Positions 18,608 through 27,156 of a stretch of 64,000 bases of DNA are shown piece by piece (position 1 is the stretch's first letter; every line of letters begins with the position of its first letter). This DNA is from PALSA-612 sp963711315 (GTDB lineage: Bacteria; Actinomycetota; Thermoleophilia; Gaiellales; Gaiellaceae). The position numbers and the translations under genes were made by a program. The notes below the pieces were generated by a model. That model searched no databases. It saw only the letters and a list, made by a program, of their open reading frames with translations, and had not been told where the DNA came from. Location: positions 434,001-498,000 of the forward strand of contig CAVQDQ010000004.1 of the NCBI GenBank assembly GCA_963711315.1, read 5' to 3'.

Positions 18608-19582
18608 CGCTCGTGACGGGCTTCCTCGGGAGCGGCAAGACGACGCTCATCTCGCGGTTGCTCGGCCACCCGGATATGGGCGAGACTGCGGTCATCGTCA
18701 ACGAGCTGGGCGAGGTCGGCATCGACCATCACCTGCTGCGGCGCGTCGACGAGCGCACAGTGCTGCTCGCGTTCGGGATGCGTCTGCTGCACGCTGCGCG
18801 GCGACCTCGCCGACGAGTTGCGTGACCTGCTGAGCCGGCGCGAACGCGGCGAGATTCCGCCGTTTCGCCGCGTCGTGGTCGAGACGACCGGTCTGGCCGA
18901 CCCGGCGCCCGTCGTGTACACGCTCCTCTCCGAGCCGGTCGTCCGGCACCATTACGCGCTCGAGACGCGTCGTGGCCACCGTCGACGCCGTCCACGGGCT
19001 GCGCCACGAGGAGTCGCTGAAGCAGGCGGCGATCGCGGACACGCTCGTCGTCACGAAGGGCGACGTCGCCGACGACGGCGCCGGTGCTGGGCCGGCTCGA
19101 GCGAGCTGAACCCGACTGCCGAGGTCGATCGTGTCGTCCTTCGGCGACGTCGAGCCCGCACGGCTGTTCGAGCGGCCGGCCCGTGACCCTCGCGACATCG
19201 CACCGTCAGGCTACACGGACACGAGGACCGACATACATGCGGTCGTGCCTGTTCCTCGACGAGGAGCTCGACTGGACTGCTTTCGGCGTCTGGCTGACGA
19301 TGCTCCTTCAGGCGCGAGGCGAGGACGTGCTCCGGGTGAAGGGATTGCTCAACGTCGGTGCCGAGGGCCCTCTGCTCGTGAACGGCGTGCAGCACGCCGT
19401 TCACCCGCCTGAGCATCTCGACGCGTGGCCGGACGAGGACCGCCGGTCGCGGATCGTCTTCATCGGCCGCGGCTTCGACGGCGGGGAAGCTCGAGCGCTC
19501 GCTCGCCGTCTTCAACCGTCTGTCGAAGGCCATGGAGCTCGCCGCCGCTCCGCCCCGGACGGCACAAGTCGGGCCGCAGTAG
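18589..19582 (+). CDS. CobW/COG0523-family metal chaperone GTPase, frameshifted
   Basis: G3E GTPase with Walker A TGFLGSGKTTLISRLL, the NELGEVGIDHHLL switch and, after correcting one inserted base near 18775, the metal site GCVCCTLRGDLADEL. Further blocks are VVVETTGLADPAPV, VVATVDAVHG, DTLVVTKGDVAD (the NKxD-like motif in the TK-D form) and a CobW C-terminal domain FLDEELDWTAFGVWLTMLLQA...RVKGLLNV. At least five shifts are required and the tail LAVFNRLSKAME ends at 19582. The start is probably TTG 18589 (LPKTPVTLV). Such proteins deliver zinc or other metals using GTP, and this region is rich in zinc amidohydrolases. Confidence 0.72.
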
Positions 19583-19622
19583 TGTGAGCTGAGAGGGCTT
19601 GACCAATGGAAAGGAGAACGAC

Positions 19623-20036
19623 GTGAAACCGACCATCGAGCTCAGCGACGACGTCCGGAAGGCGCTCGAAGGTAAGAACTTCTGGCACCTCGCCACCGTC
19701 AACCCAAGCGGCTCTCCGCAGGTGACGACTGTCTGGGTGCACACGCGCGAGGGCAAGATCCTCGTCAATTCGGCCCTCGGTCGCGTCAAGCCGCGCAACA
19801 TCGAGCACGACCCGCGAGTCGCCCTCTCCTGGCACGAGCACCACGAGGGCGGGTACCACAGCATGCAGATCCAGGGTTACGTGGTGGAGACGATCGTCGG
19901 TGAGCAGGCGGAGGCGGACATCGACTCGCTCGCGGAGAAGTACATCGGACAGACCCCATATCCCTGGCGAGGCGACGGCGAGCGGCGAGTGACGTTTCTG
20001 ATCGAACCGACTCACGCCATGGTGATGGGAGGCTAA
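19623..20036 (+). CDS. PPOX-class F420/FMN-dependent enzyme
   Basis: A 137-residue split-barrel protein: LEGKNFWHLATVNPSGSPQ, VTTVWVHTREGKILVNSALGR, RVKPRNIEHDPRVALSWHEH and the C-terminal ERRVTFLIEPTHAM. The segment GSPQVTTVWV is typical of the actinobacterial PPOX-class enzymes that use F420 (Rv1155-like). GTG 19623 is placed by AAAGGAG eight bases upstream. The substrate is unknown. The frame is intact although both neighbours are broken. Confidence 0.8.
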   Translation: MKPTIELSDDVRKALEGKNFWHLATVNPSGSPQVTTVWVHTREGKILVNSALGRVKPRNIEHDPRVALSWHEHHEGGYHSMQIQGYVVETIVGEQAEADIDSLAEKYIGQTPYPWRGDGERRVTFLIEPTHAMVMGG

Positions 20037-20037
20037 G

Positions 20038-20950
20038 ACGGTTGGAGCGCCCGCCCCGCTGACCGGACGCTATGCCGTCCAGGGGGCGCTGATGCGCACC
20101 GGACTCGAGCTGTGGGCCCGGCGCGCGGGCGTCCGAGTAGATGTCGTGGACGACGGGTCGAAGCCGGAGCGCGCGGCGCGCATACACGAGGAGCTCGTAG
20201 CCCGCGGCTACCGCTTCGTGCTCGGCCCCTACGGGAGTGACTGCACGCGGAAGGTAGCCGAGGCGAGAGCGGGATCCGTCGTCTGGAACCACGGAGCGGC
20301 GGCAGACGACGTCCAGCGCCTGCCGGGAGTCGTCTCGGTGGCGACCCCCGCGAGCCGCTACCTCGTCGCGCTCGGCAGGGCGGTGGCTGACCTGCGGCCG
20401 GGAGCTGCCGCGGCAGTCATCACGGCGCCGGGACGATTCGCCCGCTTCGCCCGAGAGGGGCTCGAGCGGGAGGCCGGCTCGCTGGGGATCGAGCTCGTCT
20501 CCGACCTCGCCGAGGCAGACGCCGTGCTGCTCTGCGGACCGCTGCGGATGGGAGTGCGAGCGCCTGCGATCGCTGATCGCTTCCGGAAGACTTCTGGGTG
20601 GCCTTGCTCCCGGCCTTGCCGCCTTCCATGGGCTTCTCGGAGCCGACCCGGAGGGCATGCTCGCTCCTGTGCAGTGGCACCCGGACCTCGAACGAATACC
20701 GGAGCTCGGGCCTGAGTCGCTTGCGGTCGGGGACTACGTCGCAGCACAGACCTATGCCGCTGCGCTGATCGCCGACAGATGCCTCGAACTCAACTGCTCC
20801 GACCCGCTCGCGGCTGCGCACGCCCTTCGAACGACGACCTGCCTCGGCGCCTTCGAGCTCGACGCGAGCGGCCTCCAGATCGGCCATCGCCTGTCAGTCG
20901 TGTGCTGGCGATCTGGACGACGAGAGCTGTTGCTCTCGGAGGCCGCTTAG
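20038..20950 (+). CDS. LivK-like periplasmic-binding-fold protein, frameshifted, start unclear
   Basis: Type-1 periplasmic binding fold: APAPLTGRYAVQGALMRTG, VVDDGSKPERAARIHEELV, RFVLGPYGSDCTRKVAEA, VVWNHGAAADDVQRL, VSVATPASRYLVALGRAV and, after a one-base shift near 20590, APVQWHPDLERIPELGP and GDYVAAQTYAAALIADRCL. No start codon lies in frame ahead of the APLTGRY block (the first in-frame ATG, 20092, would cut it off), so a start-proximal indel is likely. No signal peptide is visible. It could be a cytoplasmic sensor or a binding protein whose leader is lost. It ends directly against the acyl-CoA dehydrogenase stop. Confidence 0.6.
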
Positions 20951-22115
20951 TCAGTACGACCGCGGCATGTCGAGCACGTGCTGGCCGAGATAGGCCAGGA
21001 TGAGGTTGTTGGAGACCGGCGCGACCGAGTAGAGCCGCGTCTCCCTGAACTTCCGCTCCACGTCGTACTCCTCGGCGAACCCGAAGCCCCCGTGCGTGTC
21101 GAGGCATGCGTTCGCGGCCTGCCAGGAAGCCTCGGATGCGAGCAGCTTCGACATGTTGGCCTCGGCACCGCAGGGCAAGCCGTGCTCGAACAGCCAGCCA
21201 GCCTTGTAGCGGACGAGATCGGCGGCCTCGATCGCCGCATGAGCGCGGGCGATCGGAAACTGCACGCCCTGGTTGGTGCCGATCGGCCGTCCGAACACGA
21301 TTCGCTCGGAGGCGTAGGCGGCAGCCTTCTCGACGAACCAGCGGCCGTCACCTATGCATTCGGCGGCAATGAGGATGCGTTCGGCGTTCATCCCGTCGAG
21401 GATGTAGCGGAAGCCCTTTCCCTCGTCGCCGACAAGCGCGTCCTCGGGGATCTCGACGCCGTCGAAGAAGATCTCCGTCGTCGCGTGGTTCATGAGCGTC
21501 CGGATGGGGCGGATGGTCATCGTCCCGGCCTCGAGCGCCTGCTGCATGTCGACGATGAAGGTGGACAGCCCTTCCGTCCTCTTCTCCACGTCCTCGAGCG
21601 GCGTCGTACGAGCCAGCAGGAGCATCAGGTCGGAGTGCTGGGCGCGCGAAGTCCAGATCTTCTGCCCACTCACGCGGTAGCCGCCGTCGGCGCGTTCGGC
21701 CATCGTCTGGATGTGCGTCGTATCCGAGCCAACCGTCGGCTCCGTCACGCCGAAGGCTTGGAGGCGCAGGTCACCGGAGGCGATTGCCGGCAGGTAGCGC
21801 TGCTTCTGCGCCTCGGAGCCGTGCCGGAGGATCGTTCCCATCGTGTACATCTGCGCGTGGCAGGCGGCTGCATTGCCGCCGGATGCGTTGATCTCCTCGA
21901 GAATCACGCTCGCGGCGGTCAGGCTGAGCCCGGCGCCGCCGTACTCCTCCGGGATGAGCGCGGCGAGCCAACCGTTCTCGGTCAACGCGGCGACGAACTC
22001 CTCCGGATACCGGTCGGGCTCCAGACCGCGCCAGTACTCGCCCGGGAAGCCCGCGCAGAGCTCGCGTACGGCGGTGCGGATCTCGTTCAGCTCGTCGGGT
22101 ACGCGCGAAGTCCAT
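20951..22115 (-). CDS. Acyl-CoA dehydrogenase family protein (catalytic Glu position unusual)
   Basis: An acyl-CoA dehydrogenase of about 388 residues. Blocks: GWLAALIPEEYGGAGLSLTA, FGVTEPTVGSDTTHIQT (FAD and substrate contact), YRVSGQKIWTSRAQHSD, FGRPIGTNQGVQFPIARAHA and THGGFGFAEEYDVERKFRE. Where most members have the catalytic glutamate (YEGTSEIQ), this one reads LYSVAPVSNNLI, so the base is missing or lies elsewhere. The ATG at 22115 (MDFAR) overlaps the previous stop but is one base out of frame with the rest; an indel near 22103 is the simplest explanation. Last gene of the five-gene minus operon. Confidence 0.82.
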
Positions 22116-23288
22116 CAGCCGCGCGCGTGGAGCTCGAGGAGCCTGCGCGCGATGACGAGCTGCTGGATCTCGTTCGAGCCCTCCCCGAGGATGAGCACGG
22201 GCGCGTCGCGGTAGAGCCGCTCGACGACGAACTCCTGTGAGTAGCCGTAGCCGCCGTGGATGCGCATCGCCTCGAGCGAGACCTCGGCGGCGGTCTCGGT
22301 CGCGAAGAGCTTCGCCATCCCGGCTTCGAGGTCGGCGCGGTCGCCGACGTCCTTGCGTTCGGCAGCCTGCATGGTGAGCAGGCGCGCGGCCTCGATCTTC
22401 GTCGCCATCTGCGCAAGCTTGAGCTGAATGGCCTGGTGCTCGGCGATCGGCTTGCCGAACGCCTCGCGGTCCTGCGCGTAGCCGATCGCCTCTTCGAACG
22501 CCCGCGTCGCGATCCCAACTCCGCGAGCGGCGATGTTGACGCGTCCGAGCTCGATCGCGCCCATGAAGTACTTGAAGCCCTTCACCGACGCCCGCCTCGC
22601 CGCCCAGGACGCTGGACGCCGGCGTCCGGAACCCGTCGAACACCAGCTCCGTCGACTCCACGCCTTTGTACCCGAGCTTCTTCAGCGGCGGCGGGATCGT
22701 GAGGCCCGGCTGCTCCGCGACGCCCGGCTCCTTCTCGAGCAGGAACGCCGTCATGCCCCGGTGCGGGGGATCGGCGTCGGGATCGGTCTTCGCGAGCAGC
22801 ATGACGAGGTCCGCCCGCAGTCCGTTCGTCGCCCACATCTTCTGGCCGGTGATCACGTAGTCGTCGCCGTCGCGCACGGCCGCGGTTCGGATGGCTTGCA
22901 CGTCCGAACCGGCATGCGGCTCCGTCATCGAGTAGGCCGAGCGGATCTCGCCCGTCGCCATGCGCGGCAGGTAGCGCTGCCGCTGGTCGTCGGTGCCGAA
23001 GCGCTGGATCATCCAGGCGGAGAGGAAATGGGTGTTGAGCACGCCCGACAGCGACATCCACCCACGCGAGAGCTCGATCTGGATCAGCACGTACGTCGTC
23101 AGATCGAGCCCGAGGCCGCCGTACTCCTCCGGGATGATGACCCCGAAGAGACCGAGCTCCTTCATCTGCTCGACGAGCGTCTCGGGGAAGGCGTCGGCGT
23201 GCTCGAGCGCGGAGGCGGACGGGATCACCTCCGCGTCCACCCACTCGTGGATGGCGGAGACGATCTCCGTCCGCTCGGCAACTGTCAT
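22115..23288 (-). CDS. Acyl-CoA dehydrogenase, one frameshift
   Basis: A canonical acyl-CoA dehydrogenase of about 390 residues: LFGVIIPEEYGGLGLDLTT, AYSMTEPHAGSDVQAIRT, YVITGQKMWATNGLRAD, LVFDGFRTPASSVLGG, then REAFGKPIAEHQAIQLKLA and GGYGYSQEFVVERLYRDA. The catalytic glutamate is present in LGEGSNEIQQ. One extra base near 22590 breaks the frame between VLGGEAGVGEG and FKYFMGAIELGR. The ATG at 23288 overlaps the stop of the MmgE/PrpD gene (ATGA). It oxidises an acyl-CoA with FAD, passing electrons to ETF. The chain length is not readable. Confidence 0.87.
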
Positions 23289-24673
23289 GCCGCCACTCGC
23301 TCTCCCGCGAGCAGCGGAAACACGCTACGCACGCTCTCCTGCTCGTCGAGACTGAGCACGGCAGCCTCTAGCGCGTCGACGGCGTCGCCCGGCAGGGCGA
23401 GCAGGGCGTTCTCGCGGAACTTCGCGCGGACCTCGTCTGCGCTCATCGGGTTCTCGGGCCCGCCCTGCTGGTACGGGAAGTCGGCCTCGAGCGTCCTGCC
23501 GTCCCGCGTGCGGATGCGCACGCCGCCGGGGAACGCTGCCGGGTAGGTGGGGTAGTCCTTCGTCTCGTAGCGGACCCGCTTCGCCAGCTCGAGCGTGGCG
23601 GGGTCGGCGAGAGCCTCCTCGGTGTACGTCTGCACGCCGACGCGGCCGTGGACGAGCATGGCGGCGGTCGAGTACTGGAGGCTGAACTTCCCCTCGTACT
23701 CCGTGCGCGGCGCCGTCTTCGCGTTCGCCGGCTCCAGCACGAGCGAGACGCCGGCCTCGGGAATCGTCACGACGACGTCCTCGATCTCGTCGGGCGACAG
23801 GTCGCCGAGCAGGCTCGCCGTCGAGCCGAGCGAGCCGTGCATGAAGTGGCACGCCGGGTATGGCTTGTACGCGATGCGCGGCGTCTCCCAGCGCTCGCCG
23901 AGATCCGCCAGCTGGCCGTCGATGTCGATCTCTCCGCGCTCCGCGCCGAGGAACGCGTGGTAGAGGCCGAAGCGGCCCTCGAGGACGCTCGGCGGGCCCT
24001 CGGCGCCCAGCGACGCGAGCCGCGCCGCGAGCAGCGCGCCGTGCGCCGCCCAGGCGGGGTGCATGGGCTTCGTGGCGGTTCCGTCCTCGAGATAGGCGAA
24101 GAGCCCGCCGGCGAACGAGCCCGCGATGCCGAGCGCGCTCGCGAGCGTTTCCGCGTCGCGGCTGCCCAGGCGGACGACGGCCGCCGTGCCGCCGAAGATC
24201 CCGCAGACGGCGGTCGGGTGGAACCCGCGCTTGTGGAAGGCGCCCGAAGCTGCCATGCCGACACGCGTGACGATCTCGTTGCCGGCGACGATCGCGGCCA
24301 GCAGCTCCCGGCCATGCGCATCGTGCGCCTCGCCCAGCGCCGCTGCGGCGGGAACGACGACTGCGCTGACGTGGGCGACCGAGTCCGAGTGCGTGTCGTC
24401 GTAGTCGAGGCCGTGGCAGAGCATGGCGTTGGCGAACGCCGCAGCGGGCGCAGGCAGCGTCGCGTCGAGGCCGATCACCGAGGCCTGAGGCTCCCCGCCG
24501 AGCTCGGCCATCGCCGTCCGCCCCTCGGTGGCGATGCCGAGCGCGCTCGCGGCCAGGCCGCAGCCGAGCGTGTCGAGGACGTGGAGCTTGGCGGCTTCGA
24601 CGACATGCTGCGGGATGTCGTCGTACTCGAGCGCCGTAGCGAAAGCGGCGATGCGCTCCGCAGCAGTGGTCAT
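23285..24673 (-). CDS. MmgE/PrpD family protein
   Basis: A 462-residue MmgE/PrpD protein starting MTTAAERIAAFATALEYDDIP; ATG 24673 overlaps the MaoC stop. Typical blocks: VLDTLGCGLAAS, AMLCHGLDYDDTH, HKRGFHPTAVCGIFGG, FLEDGTATK-like (AYLEDGTATKPMHPAWAAHG), YKPYPACHFMHG and EYEGKFSLQYSTAAML. The family includes 2-methylcitrate dehydratase, cis-aconitate decarboxylase and iminodisuccinate epimerase. With a MaoC hydratase and a CitE-like lyase as partners it probably acts on a branched di- or tricarboxylate. The exact reaction is undecided. Confidence 0.9.
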   Translation of the reverse strand: MTTAAERIAAFATALEYDDIPQHVVEAAKLHVLDTLGCGLAASALGIATEGRTAMAELGGEPQASVIGLDATLPAPAAAFANAMLCHGLDYDDTHSDSVAHVSAVVVPAAAALGEAHDAHGRELLAAIVAGNEIVTRVGMAASGAFHKRGFHPTAVCGIFGGTAAVVRLGSRDAETLASALGIAGSFAGGLFAYLEDGTATKPMHPAWAAHGALLAARLASLGAEGPPSVLEGRFGLYHAFLGAERGEIDIDGQLADLGERWETPRIAYKPYPACHFMHGSLGSTASLLGDLSPDEIEDVVVTIPEAGVSLVLEPANAKTAPRTEYEGKFSLQYSTAAMLVHGRVGVQTYTEEALADPATLELAKRVRYETKDYPTYPAAFPGGVRIRTRDGRTLEADFPYQQGGPENPMSADEVRAKFRENALLALPGDAVDALEAAVLSLDEQESVRSVFPLLAGERVAA

Positions 24674-25215
24674 GGTGTCTCGCCTCCTACTGTCCATTCA
24701 GTGTCGGTGCCGGGGAACGTGTCGCGGACTTCGTCTGCCTCGCGCCGGTAGACCATGAACGTCCGGTCGAACTCGATGACGACCTCGCGGCGTTGGTTGA
24801 TGCCCCGGCAGCGCATCGAGACGATGCCCACGCTCGGGTTCGATCGCGACTCGCGCAGGGCCATGATCTCGCTCTCCGCCCAGAGCGTGTCGCCGACGAA
24901 CACCGGTTTCGGCAGCTTGATGTCGCTCCAGCCGAGATTGGCGGCGGCGTTCTCGCTCGTGTCGGCGACGGTGAGGCCGACGATGAGCGCGAGCGTGAAC
25001 GTGCTGTTCACGAGCGGCTGGCCGAACTGCGTCCGCTCCGTGTACGGGACGTTGAAGTGGATCTGGTTCGTGTTCAGCGTCAGGCACGTGAACCAGATGT
25101 TGTCGGTGTCCGTGATCGTGCGTCCGAGACGGCTGCGGAACACGTCGCCGACCTCGAAGTCCTCGTAGAACCGGCCTCGCCACGCCTTCGGCGCGGGGAT
25201 TACGTCAGCTGGCAT
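24670..25215 (-). CDS. MaoC-family dehydratase
   Basis: A 181-residue hot-dog-fold hydratase: WRGRFYEDFEVGDVFRS, LGRTITDTDNIWFT, NTNQIHFN (the Asp/His catalytic region in this subgroup), GQPLVNSTFTLALIVGLTV and DIKLPKPVFVGDTLWAESE. The subgroup resembles mesaconyl/itaconyl-CoA-type hydratases that sit beside CitE-like lyases. It overlaps the HpcH gene by 11 bases upstream and the MmgE gene by ATGA downstream. It would hydrate an enoyl-CoA to give the lyase substrate or work in reverse. This pathway role is inferred from neighbours. Confidence 0.88.
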   Translation of the reverse strand: MPADVIPAPKAWRGRFYEDFEVGDVFRSRLGRTITDTDNIWFTCLTLNTNQIHFNVPYTERTQFGQPLVNSTFTLALIVGLTVADTSENAAANLGWSDIKLPKPVFVGDTLWAESEIMALRESRSNPSVGIVSMRCRGINQRREVVIEFDRTFMVYRREADEVRDTFPGTDTEWTVGGETP

Positions 25216-26047
25216 CGACAGTGCTCCTTTCCGCGAGCGTGAGCACCTGTCGCGCCCGCTCGACCACCGGCAGATCGATCATCTCGCCTTCGAGGGCCGT
25301 CACGCCTTCTCCCTCTCCCACGGCCTGCTCGTACGCCTCTATCACGCGGCGCGCCCTCGTGAGCTCCTCGTCGCTCGGCGTGAAGACGCGGTTCACGATC
25401 TCGACCTGGTCCGGGTGAACGCAGGCCTTGCCGCGGAAGCCGAGCGACCGTGCGAAACGTGAGTCAGCTTCGAGCCCGTCGCCGTCCCGCACGTCGGTCC
25501 ACACCCGGTCGATGGGAGCACGAATCCGAGCCGCCGCCGAGTCGAGCACCGCCTTCGACCGCGCGAACAGGATCTCGAGCCCGTCCGGTCGCTGCTCGAG
25601 ACGAAGGTCGACGCCGAGGTCGATGGCTCCGACGATGATGGCCTGCACGCGTAGCTGCGACGCGACCTCGTAGGCCTGACGCAGGCCGTCGGCCGTCTCG
25701 ACGATCGCCACTACCGGCGGCCCGTCCGCGCCGAGCGCGTCGACGGCCTCCGGAGTCGCCTTCGGCAGCACGAGCACGTCGGGCCGAAGCTCCTCGACGA
25801 GCTCGACGTCTGCGGCGAAGAACGCGGTGTGCGCTCCGTTCACGCGGATCGCGACGAGAGCCTCGGAGGGCTCATCGGCGAGCACACGGCGCACGACATC
25901 GCGCGCTGTGTCCTTCTGATCGAAGGACACAGCGTCCTCGAGGTCGACGACGACGACGTCCGCAGCTGTCCCCAGCGCCCTACGCGACTTGTGCTCGTCG
26001 CTGGCCGGGACGAAGAGGAACGAGCGGGCGGACGCGAGCGCTGGCAT
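25205..26047 (-). CDS. HpcH/HpaI aldolase / citrate lyase beta-subunit family (CitE-like acyl-CoA lyase)
   Basis: A 280-residue TIM-barrel lyase. MPALASARSFLFVPASDEHK gives the start ATG 26047; an upstream ATG at 26086 would add a stretch lying on the promoter. Family blocks: VVVDLEDAVSFDQKDTAR, ALVAIRVNGAHT (the Arg and Asn), VVAIVETADGLRQAYEVA (metal-binding Glu), VGAIDLGVDLRLEQ (metal-binding Asp) and GFRGKACVHPDQVEIVN. Enzymes of this kind cleave malyl-, citramalyl- or methylmalyl-CoA with Mg2+. First gene of the operon lyase, MaoC, MmgE, two acyl-CoA dehydrogenases, and divergent from the eleven-gene plus operon. Confidence 0.88.
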   Translation of the reverse strand: MPALASARSFLFVPASDEHKSRRALGTAADVVVVDLEDAVSFDQKDTARDVVRRVLADEPSEALVAIRVNGAHTAFFAADVELVEELRPDVLVLPKATPEAVDALGADGPPVVAIVETADGLRQAYEVASQLRVQAIIVGAIDLGVDLRLEQRPDGLEILFARSKAVLDSAAARIRAPIDRVWTDVRDGDGLEADSRFARSLGFRGKACVHPDQVEIVNRVFTPSDEELTRARRVIEAYEQAVGEGEGVTALEGEMIDLPVVERARQVLTLAERSTVDAS

Positions 26048-26052
26048 CGAGG

Positions 26053-26081
26053 TTGACAGAATCACCAATGTCAGACATAAA
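26053..26081 (+). promoter_or_regulatory. Promoter with inverted repeat in the divergent gap
   Basis: TTGACA (26053-26058) and CATAAA (26076-26081) with a 17-base spacer, directing the eleven-gene plus operon. Within it, TGACA (26054-26058) and TGTCA (26069-26073) form an inverted repeat with a 10-base centre, a plausible operator that would also cover the leader of the divergent lyase gene. Confidence 0.5.
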
Positions 26082-26115
26082 CACAAGCTCGGATCGGGCG
26101 AGGGAGGAGGAGGCG

Positions 26116-27144
26116 GTGAAGGCGGTTGTCTTTCACGAGTTCGGAGGCCTGGACGTCCTCCGGTTGGAGGATGTGGACGATCCGAAGGCGGGTCCGGGCG
26201 AGGTCGTGCTCGACGTGGCGGCGAGCGCCCTCAACCACCTCGACGTCGACATCCGCGAGGGGATCTCTCGCTTCCCCATCGAGCCACCGCACATCCCCGG
26301 CGTCGAGGTCGTCGGGCGCATCGCCGAGGTCGGGCCAGACGTCAAGGGCTGGCAGCCGGGAGATCGCGCCATGGTGTTCCTGATGGATGTCTGCAAGGAC
26401 TGCCGCTATTGCCGCACCGGCCGTGAGTCTCTCTGCATCGAGCCGGGTTTTGTGGGGTTTTCGACCTCCGGCGGGTATGCCGAGAAGATCGCCGTTGCGG
26501 CGAGCCACCTCGTGCGACTCCCGGACGGCGTGCCCGACGAGGAGGCAGCTGCGCTGCAGATCGCGTTCGGGACGGCGTGGCACATGCTCTTCACGCGCGG
26601 CCGCCTTCAGGCGGGCGAGACGGTGCTCATCAACTCCGTGGGCAGCGGCATCGGCTCGGCCGCTGTTCAGCTCGCCAGCATGGCCGGGGCGACGATCATC
26701 GGAACCGCGAGCACGGACGAGAAGCTCGAGCGGGCGGCCGAGCTGGGCATGCACCACGGCATCAACCACCGCGAGCAGGACGTGGTGCAAGAGGTCATGC
26801 GGCTGACGGACGAGCAGGGCGTCGATCTCGCGTACGAACACGTCGGTGGCGATCTCTTCCAGAAGGCGCTCGACTCGCTCTGCAAGGACGGCCGGCTCGT
26901 GACGTGTGGTGCCCACGCCGGGGAGGTCGTGCCCTTCGACATCATCCCCTTCTTCCGCGGCCAAAAGAGCATCATCGGCTCCTTCGTCTATAACCGCGAC
27001 GAGCTCGAGCGGTGCATCGCTCTTACAGAGAGCGGCGCCATCAAGCCGCTCGTCCACAGGGTGTTCCCGCTGGAGGAGGCGCGCGAGGCGATGGCCATGA
27101 TGGAGCGGCGCGAGCACTTCGGGAAGATCGTCCTCAAGCCATAG
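26116..27144 (+). CDS. Zinc-type medium-chain alcohol dehydrogenase / quinone oxidoreductase
   Basis: A 342-residue MDR protein. GTG 26116 (VKAVVFHEFGG) is chosen because AGGGAGGAGGA lies just upstream; a longer frame would start inside the promoter. Visible: HIPGVEVVGRIAEVGPDVKG, the structural-zinc region DVCKDCRYCRTGRESLC (four cysteines), the NADPH fold INSVGSGIGSAAVQLA and VDLAYEHVGGDLFQKAL. The presence of a structural zinc lobe makes it a dehydrogenase-like rather than a simple quinone reductase. The substrate is unknown. First gene of the plus operon, 12 bases before hyuA. Confidence 0.88.
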   Translation: MKAVVFHEFGGLDVLRLEDVDDPKAGPGEVVLDVAASALNHLDVDIREGISRFPIEPPHIPGVEVVGRIAEVGPDVKGWQPGDRAMVFLMDVCKDCRYCRTGRESLCIEPGFVGFSTSGGYAEKIAVAASHLVRLPDGVPDEEAAALQIAFGTAWHMLFTRGRLQAGETVLINSVGSGIGSAAVQLASMAGATIIGTASTDEKLERAAELGMHHGINHREQDVVQEVMRLTDEQGVDLAYEHVGGDLFQKALDSLCKDGRLVTCGAHAGEVVPFDIIPFFRGQKSIIGSFVYNRDELERCIALTESGAIKPLVHRVFPLEEAREAMAMMERREHFGKIVLKP

Positions 27145-27156
27145 GAGGAGTCACAG

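Noticed and set aside
6802..20590. Reading the frameshifted genes as a decayed pseudogene island
   Set aside because: Motifs are complete across frames, there is no excess of internal stops and intact genes are interspersed; sequence error is the simpler explanation.
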